Assembly: GCF_001039355.2 (NCBI RefSeq)
Contig: NW_019775869.1
Location: 567,268-631,267 of the forward strand
From: Lingula anatina
Taxonomy: Eukaryota; Brachiopoda; Lingulata; Lingulida; Lingulidae
Length of the DNA: 64,000 nt
Reading direction: 5' to 3'
Position numbers and translations under genes: made by a program. Shown one piece after another: positions 21,824 to 31,877 of the stretch. Under the pieces are notes generated by a model. That model was not told the origin of the DNA. It saw only the letters and a program-made list of their open reading frames with translations, and did no database searches. Position 1 is the stretch's first letter. The number at the start of each line of letters is the position of its first letter.

Positions 21824-24244
21824 TTTGGTTTCCCCGCCACGTGCACGGTACCTTCCTACATGTATTTGAAAACTGCTCATAGTGAATATAACTTGCTTAC
21901 CTGTTAAGGTTCTCTAAACATGCGTGGTCTCTCTTCACTCATGAATTAATTGTGTTTGTTTACATATCGAATCTGACTCGAGAACCCGCGTTATTTCAAA
22001 CTGTGTCAAGATGGCTTACAAACGGGGCGTGGCAGCTGCAGACGGTGATTATTATTATTATTATTATTATTATTGATATTGATTAAGGCCATTTATCTGT
22101 CATGTTATGTTTTAAACGTTGTAATTGTCCTTAGATTAATTCAACAAGAAGTAACTGTTGCACTAAGAATGTGTTTTAAATGTTAATATTAGCACTGTAA
22201 CATTAATGTGATTTATTCTGAAATGTGAGGCCTACATAAGGAGCTACGGGCAAATGGCTTCGACAATATCAGTTTATTTTGTAATACGTTTACATGCACA
22301 CATTACGAGAACAATGGAAACCGACGAATAATTTCAATTCCCATTGACGCCTGACGGCCGCACATAGTCTTAGAAATGCCAACAAAACTGCATGAACAAA
22401 ATAATTTGGTGAAATATTTCGTATTCCTATAGACAGCAGACTCACTGACATAACTGCCAATCACACAAAATTATACTGCAAAGAGTTACCGGTACTTTTC
22501 ATATCGTCATGCAGTATTGAACACGTGCACACCCCTTGTTTGTAAACAAACCACTGCACTGCTCAAAGTCAGAAGCTCGATCCCTCCGCCATTGGTCCCA
22601 CACGGCACACTAGCCTGGTCCTGCAAAAGAAATTGGCAGCAATTGACGGCCCAACCTGCTCCTTGACATCAAAATTAAACCTAGCAACACTAAAAAATAT
22701 CAGGGAAAAAAACTGGAAAAATCACTAATTTCTCTCACAGAACTTCATTCGTCTATAACAGTCCGTGATTGGCCAAGAAAAATTTTTTTTTGCGGTAGTG
22801 TTGGGTCATTTGTAGTAAGTATAAAGTACTGGAAGAGTGGTTGTGTCAATATTAAGGAAGAAAAAGAGCAAAAACTCTGGCCACCCCCCCCCTCCAGATC
22901 CTGTTTTCAGCTGTGTTTTTGGCTATCTTTAAAGCTTGAATTGGGGGCTTTAATGAAGTGATCCGGGCGTGTTTCCACATTTTTTATGAATGACAGGTGT
23001 GGTAGATTGATTTTCATCACATTTCGGAAAAATTGGTGACTGGTCGTTTTTGGGTGATTTTGAGTGATTTTCATCAGGTTATTGGGCAAGAATTTTGAAT
23101 TTGATATTTCATGACGTACATCATCTATATTCACATAATATTTAAGGTTTTGTTTATAAGCAAACTGTTTACATTCTTATAGAAATGAAAGATTCAAATA
23201 ATTTAAATATCCTGCTATTTACGGGCATATTTTGTGACAGTATTAATTCTTCCTGCGTGTAGTGGAGAACACGAAGCAAAGTATTCAAATAATTTATTCA
23301 TTCCAAGCGTCAAGGTAAAAGCCTTATTAAATGTTTATTGAAAATATTGTTAACAGTCTTAGAAATTTTATTGAATGACATTGCACATAGTTTAATTAAA
23401 TCTAAATTTAAACATTGTTTTTAAAATATTTCAAATATTATTCAAGTTTTAATGTAAAAACCTGAAGTACAAATAAACTGTTTCAACAACCTGGTGTTCC
23501 TTTTAAAACTGAAATCCAAGCCGAGTGCCAGAAAAGAACACAATAATGACAATGATGACACTGCTATCTCAAAAATTAGTTCTTCCATCAAAAGCACTAC
23601 CAAAATACAGATCTTACATTTGTTCGTTTTACAGGAGTTTACACTGGAGTCGTGCAAAATGTCCTATGCTTGACTAAAAAAACTGAAGGTGCAGAAGCTA
23701 GGACATAGACTTTAAAATTGCATATCTCTTTACAGCCATGCCAATGCATCTTCAGTATCTTAATCACTGAAAGCTGAGAATGTACTCTACACTGTGTTAG
23801 CTTCAGATATGACTGCTCTTGGTGCCAAGGGAAATACACACACTAAAACAGCTATATAAGAGTGAAGCTTATGCAACCCCTGGTACCTATGATCAGAGGT
23901 TTGGAAACACTTTTCTCTCAAAATCTGATGAAATAATATATCTCCAAATAAAGAGTTAAAATAGAATCTGTACACTTAATAGAACGATGTAACAATGCAA
24001 ACTAAAGAAAGCTTGACTAAGCTCACACACTATTGCACAGGATTAAAAAGCCATAGTTTTCAAGCTGCAATTGTAATAAGCACTCTGAAATTTGGTGAAA
24101 TAAAACAATTAGAGTTAAAAAAAAAATAAAAGGTAACAAATAGATTTTACTGAAAGCAACCCACTTTGCAGGTACTTCACAAACAACACATGAAATGTGT
24201 TATATATAAACTACAGATAATACAGTAGTCTGCATAAATAACAT
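21824..24244. other. Intergenic and probable 3'UTR of the ankyrin gene
   Basis: 21824-22040 is the upstream region of the doubtful minus-strand gene. An (ATT)n lies at 22048-22074. 22080-23290 holds no exon I can support. From 24244 down to about 23330 the minus strand is the likely 3'UTR of the ankyrin/SOCS gene; the first minus-strand AATAAA I find below the stop codon is near 23331-23337, which would give a UTR of roughly 0.9 kb. Confidence 0.45.
22048..22074. repeat. (ATT)n microsatellite
   Basis: About nine ATT units. Confidence 0.9.
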
Positions 24245-26610
24245 TCAATTCACATTCATCAAGGAACGTTTAAGTCTCGGTGGTAGGGGCAGTTTGTCCA
24301 CTTTGGTGGCCAACTTACGGTCAATAGCTTTGTAAATAACCACTTTGGCCATCTGCTGCAAGGTCCTGGGGTTAGAGGTGAGTGTGTTAAGCATATGGAT
24401 AAAGTCCTGGCTGGGAAGGTGATCAGGATCGAATCGCGACATCAGGCGGGCTGTGCTCAGGCACTGATACAAGGCACTGTGGTCCATGGTATTGTAGAAT
24501 AACATCAGCAGCTCCTCTGCATGGCTGCCCTGGAAAAAGATGCTGAAATCTTGGATATGGTGGACATACTGGTTGACAGCCTGAGTGTGGTTATGCTTTA
24601 GATAGATGGAGCTCTGGGAGTGGCAAATGATGGGCTCTGAGGGATAGGGCTCAATATCAGGGTTAGCTCCATACTGGATTAAGGTGAGCAGCCACCTGTG
24701 CAGCAGTTTAAGATCCTCTGGGTCGTTAATATAAGGCACTAGTTTGATGAACTGAGACAGGCCATTGATGCTGCTTTCCTCATGGCTGTCCCTGCGATGG
24801 GTTGTATAGTTTGGGTTGAGCTGGTGGGCAAGCAGTAGAGCCAACAAATCACTGATGAATATAGCAGTTGTTTGTTTCAGAATCACAACACCTTCCCTGT
24901 CACCTGAATCTTGAACTGACACGCATTTCCTGGCAATGTCTCCCAGCATCGCCATCACTGGGCTGGCATCAGGTAGGATTATATTAGGGTTGGCACCATG
25001 CTGGCACAACAGGCCAAGGCACTTCATGAAACCCTCAGCATATCTGGGCATGCTGCTGATGTCAGTACAGGTTATACAGTGGATGATCCTTGCTAGAGCC
25101 ACAGAGACAAAATCTTGACTAGTTATGGCATGCTGAGTGAAGTATCTTAAAGCTTCATATAAGATATCAAAATCAGGCTCTGGAACCGTCCCTTCCAAAA
25201 GAAGGTTATTATTTGTAACAACACTGAAAGTGAGTATCAGTTTATCAGCAGCAGACATACCCATGCTGTTGACAATACCAGCATCACAGTTATGACTGAA
25301 CATGAGATCCAAGCATCTCAGTACCTCTACCTGGTACTGGTTCTGAAGTACCACAATGTCTGACTTGGGGAGGCCACCTGTGCCTGGGATGACACGCCCA
25401 ACACCTCTGTTGATATGTTCCACCAGATAGTGCAAGGCAGTATTACCAGCACTATCCGTTACATTGACTAGCTGCTCCAGTCCACTCCCTAACAATAATT
25501 TTGTTGTGTCATACATCTCAAATGGTTTCTTTGAGTGCAAGAACAGTGCATGGAGTAAAGACTGACCAGATGCAGTTCTCTTTGTGATATCAGCACCAGA
25601 TTTCACCATAAAGCTAGTATGCTTATAACCCCAGGGAACAATCAGGGAGGCAGGGGTCTCCCCAGAGTCTTCCACCACATCCAGCTGATCAGGCAGTTCC
25701 TCTGAGAAATACTTGGCACACTCTAGGGCACCATATCTACAGGCATGGTGTAACAAGTTCAGTTTCTTGTAGCATGCTGCCTCACCATTCCTGCTTGTAT
25801 ACATCAGCTTCACCACGTCTTTATAATCCTTCTCCACAGCATACAGTACAGGCATCTTGGGAGGGATGTAACATTCCTGGGCTGACTTACTGAGGAAGAA
25901 GAACTTGGATCCTGACCACTGGCCACACTTGTGCACCCTTGGGTAACACATCCCAACTTCCAGCCCTGCCTTAGCCCCATGGGTGAGCAGTAACTTGGTG
26001 ACCTCTGTATGGCCAAGGTGGCAGGCTAGGTGGAGGGGGAGGCTGCAGCGGCCAGCATCTGGGTAATAACCTCGACTTAGCAAGTAGTCCACAAGGTTGG
26101 CACTATTGGCGACCACTGCCAGCTGGAAGATGTTGTAACCCTCGCTGTCTGTGATGTCCAAAATGTTCTGTCTGACCGGACAGTCTTCAACTAGACCTAT
26201 GACACTCTTCACTGTCTCATCTGTCAAAATATGGTATCTGAAACAGAGATATCCTAACCTTACTACTTTTTGTGAATGTTTTATGAAGCTAAATTAGTAC
26301 TTTTGCTGCGATCTTTACATCATATAAGAAACTGATAAAATTTACATAAGCTTTTCAAACAAAAAAATCATTTACAACTCATCTTTTTTCCAAACAGAAA
26401 AAATCATTTAAGTACAGTAAAAGATTAGAGGCATAATTAAAGTGCCATGTGTGACCGAGTAGCTCACCTGTGCAGATCTCTGTGTAATAAGTCAAGGGCA
26501 TCATGGATGTTCTCTGCCACTGTCTCAGTGGGTGATCTCCCCAGGGACAGCACACGGGACACGAACTGCCTGGTCGACTTGAAATAGTCACTTAATGACT
26601 CCCACATCAT
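24245..26610 (-). CDS. Ankyrin-repeat and SOCS-box protein, 711 aa, two coding exons
   Basis: Exon 1 coding 26610-26468 starts ATGATGTGGGAG, has an in-frame TGA just upstream and ends at a GTGAGC donor. Exon 2 runs 26237-24245 after a CTCTGTTTCAG acceptor, in phase, to a stop. The conceptual protein is 711 aa. Ankyrin repeats begin at about residue 77 and are clearest at 105-140 (LPLHLACHLGHTEVTKLLLT), 207-225 (LLHHACRYGALECAKYF) and about 265-340 (SAGNTALHYL), with weaker helical units to about 610. The last ~42 residues read as a SOCS box (RTLQQMAKVVIYKAI ... KLPLPPRLKRSL), which in this family recruits elongin B/C and cullin-5, so the protein is probably a substrate adaptor of a ubiquitin ligase. 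I cannot assign it to a numbered ASB subfamily; the target is unknown. The long uninterrupted second exon is unlike the exon-rich neighbours. Confidence 0.88.
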
Positions 26611-27537
26611 CAGACCTCACAGAGCACCCTGAAAATATAGCATATCCAGTCACAATGTCATATGTTTTTTCAAAATAAATTTCAATGTTCACAGCAAGTT
26701 ATCTTTCTAATATTCTTAAAACTGTTAACTTTAATGTAAAACAAGACATATATATAAATATATGTATTCATAAATTTACATTGTTTTCCAAAAAGGCAAC
26801 AAATCATTTTCCTAGGTAGGAGAACGGACATTAACTGTCCAACCTGCATCTCTTCTCCTGTTTAAAACATTTACTACATTTTTTAGAAGTACACAAGTAC
26901 CAGTGCAGGTGTTATATCAAGGATTAAGTGTCAGTCTGAAGTCTAGCACCTGATAACCAATAATGTTCCTGACCTACTGGTATTTGATCTGAATTATTGA
27001 CCCCCTCTTGTGTATTTTAAACTTAGCACTGTACATATTTCTTTGACATTGCTATGGTGATAAGATAAAAGCCACAGAATTTCACCTGCAGCAATCTATC
27101 ATTTTTATTTTAAAAAATGACTAATACCAATTAAAGTGCACAATACCAGTCAGGTAGTTTTTATAAACTCTAAAAATCTGATAGCACTGTGCAACAACAT
27201 AGATGGTCCAAGTTATCATATCTGTACGGGAGTTTTACAAGGGACGCAACATACCTGGGCTGACTTACAGAGCCTGACTACAGCTCATAAAATGTCCTCC
27301 ACTCATAGCAACAAGGCAGCCCCTCATTTTCTTCAAGTGTTAGGCCTTCACTGAAATATGGACTTATAAGGGGTCCCTTACTGCTTACTAATATACCAGG
27401 TCCATATTTTATTAAGCAGACTGCTAATATCAACTAGCAGTGGCCTCTATAATACAGGACAGACATTTTTTTCACATTATCAAAGATAATGCCTATACAA
27501 ATATATTTGTAAAACAAATTATTATAGTATTTGTCTA

Positions 27538-27764
27538 AGAGTGCATTCCCAAAGATTTAGATCGATCCAGAGATTTAGATTTAGATCAACCTAACTCCCT
27601 GGGGGTTCACGCTAAATTGCAGCCAGCCGGGCACGCACCATAGTTAATTATCCCCTTACATCTTTTAGTAGGCAAGACAGATGCTTAAACCGGCTAAGCT
27701 GACAGTAATCTAGTGAGACTCCCCACAGGGATAGATCGATCTAAAATCTATGGGAATGGGGTCT
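27538..27764. mobile_element. MITE family A, copy 4
   Basis: The left end AGAGTGCATTCCCAAAG and inverted right end AGACCCCATTCCCATAG are flanked by TA (27536-27537, 27765-27766). The interior AACTCCCTGGGGGTTCACGC and AGTAATCTAGTGAGACTCCC are shared with the copy at 15630. It is 227 bp and non-coding. Confidence 0.85.
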
Positions 27765-28367
27765 TAGTCTTCAGGTTTTTAGTAATTAACTTTGCTTCTT
27801 GAAAGATGCAAGGTAGTATATGGAAGACATTTTGGTGGACATTTTTTGGCATTATAAAAAAAAAACTCAATGGGTACAGTTTCCCATTCAGACAAGCCAC
27901 ACCACTCTTCAAGAAAGTTTCATCAACAATGAGGTTCAGTTATTTTCAGTCTATGAGCAATTTTCCTGTTCACTGCACCAAACCACATATATGAGAGTCT
28001 GGAAACCAAATGAGAGAGTCACTGTCTGCAGTTGGCACACTAGACATTTATGATGCAATAGCAAATGTCAGAGGCTGAAACAGCCAGACAAATTCTCAAC
28101 AGCCTGACAAAATAGTCTGCTAGAATCTGAAACTTGTGAAAGAATACAAGAACTTCCTGGGTGTACAATGCCAGTACTTCAAAACCATCCATCTATTAAG
28201 ATTCTCTATATATTTGTGTTTCAAAATCTGTCCTCATTATATGTGACTGTGGGCTTGACTAAGTGGTGGCAGTAAAAGCACCTGCTTCAACTTGAATTTC
28301 TCCAGAATTATTGGACCTATTAATAAAACCCCAAAGGGTTATTTCCACATCATTAACACCCTCCTAG

Positions 28368-28865
28368 CCTCAGCTTTCAGCCTTACATGCTACACAAGTA
28401 AGGCTTCGTAACACCCTCTCTGGGGTGGCGCTAGCAATTCTTTTCGTTTAGCCAAAATACTACTTTTTCATCTTTTTTGTGTCCAAATGGTTTAAATTTG
28501 ACTAGAATAAGTCAAATCAACCCTATTTTGTTTAGCCAATTTCAGTCAGTTTTAGCATTTGGCTAAATTGGCGAGTGTTAGCGCTACCCCAGCCTCTGTA
28601 ACATGCTCTTGTGACAATACACTTTTAATAGGCAGGCACGAGTGTTAACACTACTCTGTAGGTGGAATAACATGAGTAAAACGTTATCAAACTGGTTCAT
28701 GAACCCATACAAAATGACTATATATTTATGAATCACATGCCGCAGGTGTGATGAAGGACACACAGTTATCCCAGGGTTTACATACTAGTATTTATAGCCT
28801 CTAGAATTTGTAACACAGGGTGTTGCAGGCCCTTACCTGCGTAGCATGTAAGACTGGAAATGAGG
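28368..28865. mobile_element. ~0.5-kb element with ~50-bp inverted arms, carrying a second MITE
   Basis: The left arm (28368-28418: CCTCAGCTTTCAGCC, TTACATGCTAC, AACACCCT) and right arm (28816-28865, inverted: CCTCATTTCCAGTC, TTACATGCTAC, AACACCCT) are imperfect inverted repeats. Between them sits the separate MITE 28420-28592, inserted right after the left arm. A related short palindrome lies at 31664-31711. No coding sequence. The outer target duplication is not clear. Confidence 0.55.
28420..28592. mobile_element. MITE family B with 5-bp target duplication CCTCT
   Basis: The 173-bp element begins CTGGGGTGGCGCTAGCA and ends with the near inverse (CTGGGGTAGCGCTAACA when reversed). CCTCT lies directly on each side, a 5-bp target-site duplication. 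Internal inverted TTAGCCAAA / TTTGGCTAA give extra dyad symmetry. A decayed relative lies at 31139-31448. Confidence 0.75.
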
Positions 28866-30029
28866 CAACACCCCCCCCCCCCCTCCCAATCCTAAATCGT
28901 TACATCTCCGAAGCGTTACACGTGTTTTATATGGTAGAACGTAGTCATTTTTTTATATTTTGGTAAACTAATGTAGTGGCTTGTTTTTTCATGGTAAGCC
29001 TACGTGTATCTTGCATTCAGTAACAGTAGACATCCATACGCATGCCAGAGCATAAAAACTTGGCAACTCGGATGAAGGCTGAGCAACCGGCTGATGCGTG
29101 ATGACAATCTTTGTCACTAAAAATTGCCATTATTTTCTGTTAATCAAAAATAGTCGACTCCATTCCATTACCAGTAGAACTCGTAACTTACCTGAATATG
29201 GTGCACCACTTTCAGCTTAAATATGTAATGTTATATGGCGTGTTACATGGCGTGATTTCAAACAATCTATCCCTATCTTTGACGATGTTGGGGTAAAGAT
29301 GCGGCTGCGCATTCTCCTAAGAAGAGCCTCGTTTAAGAACAATCAAATAATTCCATGACGATAGTGACACAGAGACGAACTGGGAGCAAGAAGCAATACT
29401 ACGAGAGCGAGGCGGAACACAGGGAGCAGTATCTAAACCTTAAAAATTACCTAGAAATATGATTTTTTGGACGCATTTTTACCATTATGAGACTAAAATA
29501 CATTTTTATTTTATTTCTATTCTACATTAAGATCAGATGGAAGGCATATTCTGAAATACTTATACAGTATTTTTTGGCCCCTGTGATAACATTGTAAACA
29601 TGGAACATGCAGCAGTCGCCTAGTTAAATGTGAGTTGCGGTTTATTCTAAATTCACCACCTCACGGGGAATGTAGTACAATCTCATAGGAAATGTAGTAC
29701 CATTGTGAAAAAATGAAAATTTTGCTTCGCACGGGTAAACACTGGTAACTAGTAAAAACATGATAATTAAACTTGGCCAGGCACAAAGTTTGATTGACAA
29801 ATTTCAGTATCCTTCTGTCCTCAGCAGGCTATCTTCAGTGGTTATGTGCCCACTAAACCTAAGGGAGTTGATAAAGGTTGTTTAGGGCTATGTTTGTTTT
29901 AAAGTGGTTCTCGAATGGCTTGTGTACAGGTTTTTAGCAGGGGTGCCTTCCTGCCTTTTCTAGACTAGGATAATTACCTGTGATTGTGAAACTCTTGAAG
30001 GATAGTGGTGGAAAGTTGGGTTTGCTTAA

Positions 30030-31138
30030 ACCCCCTTTACACTGGACGGCGTCCTTTCTGCGTCCTTTGTGCGACCATGAAACTGGCCAGGACGCCGTCG
30101 GACACTCAAAGAACGCACAGTGATCACCAAGGTCGCACAAAGAACGTTCAAGCATCGCCAAGGACGCCGCGAAGTTTTGAGCATGTTCAGAACAATCGCA
30201 GAGAGAACGCTGTGAGAATGGTCGCTCAATGGACGCAGAAAGAACGCACAAGCATCGCCGTGGTCGCAGAGAGGACGCAAAAGCATCGCCGCGGTCGTAG
30301 AAAGGAGGCACAAGCATCGCTTTGGTTGCAGAATGAAAACTCAAAGATCGTCCAGTGTTCGGCACGTAGAACATTATTTTCTTTCACTCTTAAACGGGGC
30401 CGTGCTGAGGTATTTTTCACCAGACAGGAATTCTAAGGGCAACAGTGGTCTCATATTAGCCTCTGATTGTTTTTTCCCCTAAAAATTATGAAACAATCCA
30501 GGTTATTATAAAACAAATATTTTGCCTATTTTACTATTTTAATTGTCAGAACTTTTTGCAGAATGCGTCATTTGAAAACGGATTCAAACATTCTATTCTA
30601 TGTTGTGTCAGTCATACTCGTTTTCGGCGCCTGTCCATCCTTCTTATAAGGATAACAATGAGCATCTGGCTGATTATCAGTACATGCAGACCTTGCATCA
30701 CTATAGTTTAAAGCATTTATTCCCATTTATTTGTTTTGTGTGCTGATAATGTTCTTTATTGGATGACCTGGTTAGAACTGATGAAAAAATATGAGTTAGA
30801 ATATATAGAGAAGGACGCCCAAACAACGCTCATCGGTCAAGCAGGATGCAGAATGATCGTAGAATAGACGCCACTGATCGCCAATGAAGGTACAGAGAAC
30901 GCAGCAATAATGCTCAATGGTCGCTCAAACATCGCAATGGACGCCTTGGGTTGCACAGGGGACGTACAGTGGAGGCAGGCAGGTTTTACAGGTAAAATCA
31001 AGATTCGGTCGTTCAAAGGACGCACAAGGGACGCAGACGCCTTTACACTGAGACACGATTTAATTGCTTTGGCGACGGTTGAGCGTCCTGACCACATTTT
31101 TGAACGCAGAAAGGACGCCGTCCAGTGTAAAGGGGCCC
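30030..31138. mobile_element. 1.1-kb TIR element with internal GACGC-type motif arrays
   Basis: The terminal inverted repeats share 32 identical bases, beginning CCCCTTTACACTGGACGGCG at about 30032 and, inverted, at about 31135. TTAA precedes the left end and TTAG follows the right, consistent with a TTAA-type target with one change. The left third (30060-30340) and right third (30810-31110) are packed with short same-strand motifs (GGACGC, GAACGC, CATCGCC, GGTCGC), including three ~31-bp units around 30236-30330. The middle is AT-rich. Open frames of 133-146 aa here come from the motif arrays, not from a protein family. No transposase is visible, so it is non-autonomous; superfamily not assigned, though piggyBac- or Kolobok-like targets use TTAA. 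Confidence 0.8.
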
Positions 31139-31448
31139 TTAGCCAAATCACTACTTTTACATTCCCTTTTTCTCCCTTATGACTAAAAAAAGTCAAATCA
31201 ACCAGGGGCAGATGGAAGTCATCTTCTGGGCCTTTCAAAAGACAGATTTTTTTTGTGTTTGCATTGACTGGCCTCTAATTTTTTCTGTCAGAAGATGGTC
31301 AAAATAGAAATGGTTCAACAAAGATAGTTTGAAAGACTGTAGGAAAATATCTCTGGATCTCCCCACATCAACCCTATTTTCTTTCAGCCAGGCAATTTAA
31401 ATCTGTTTTAAAATTTTCAAGATTGGCAAGTATTAGCACCACCCCAGG
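31139..31448. mobile_element. Decayed MITE family B relative, interrupted
   Basis: TTAGCCAAATCACTACTTTT and AAGTCAAATCAACC near the left, and CATCAACCCTATTTT, GGCAAG and TTAGCACCACCCCAG at the right, match the family B element at 28420-28592 in order. About 170 bp of other sequence lies between. The left end is missing or continues before 30030, which suggests the 30030-31138 element jumped into it. Confidence 0.5.
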
Positions 31449-31663
31449 AAAGTGATAATAGATGCTGATAAGTTTTTTGGTTTGATTATTTTAAAATTAT
31501 GTTATATGTTGGTGTAACTGTTATATCCTCTATACTTACAAGATAAATTCCCTAAGCCTCAGTGGGTACCTTCCCACTGAAAACATTATGCTCAATGACG
31601 ACAGTAACAATTCAGACTCTTATTTGGATATATTGTAATTTCACAATGCATGTAGTGTGATTA

Positions 31664-31711
31664 CCTCAGTTTTCAGCCTTACATACTACAGTACATGTAA
31701 GGCAACTGAGG
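31664..31711. repeat. Short palindrome related to the 28368 arms
   Basis: CCTCAGTTTTCAGCCTTACA and its partial inverse TGTAAGGCAACTGAGG flank an 11-base centre. It could fold as a hairpin and shares its left half with the arms at 28368 and 28865. It lies about 170 bp upstream of the PYROXD1 start codon. Confidence 0.6.
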
Positions 31712-31877
31712 CAAGTATAGTATGATTATCCTGCTGTATTCATTTGAAAAACCAGTGTAATGTTTTTTTCAAATAACCAGAACTTACACACTGCAACATT
31801 GAGAGTATCAACTGTCACCACCAACATCAAGATATCAGAGTGAACATGAGTATCTGACAACATTAGCCAGGAAGAGA

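Larger units (their letters stand above)
26611..29192 (-). other. 5'UTR and probable first intron of the ankyrin/SOCS gene
   Basis: The leader of coding exon 1 runs to 26628, just after a TATTTTCAG acceptor, so the ATG is not in the first exon. A perfect donor on the minus strand (TTCAG|GTAAGT, exon end 29192) follows non-coding sequence extending to about 29350 and is the best candidate for the noncoding first exon. The 2.5-kb intron would hold a family A MITE (27538-27764) and the inverted-repeat element at 28368-28865. Cap site and promoter are not identified; the link between 29192 and 26628 is inferred from splice signals alone. Confidence 0.45.

Noticed and set aside
30005-31182. Open frames of 90-146 aa on both strands
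   Set aside because: They lie inside the 30030-31138 TIR element and come from its CpG-rich motif arrays, which lack stop codons. The peptides are repetitive and mirror each other between strands.
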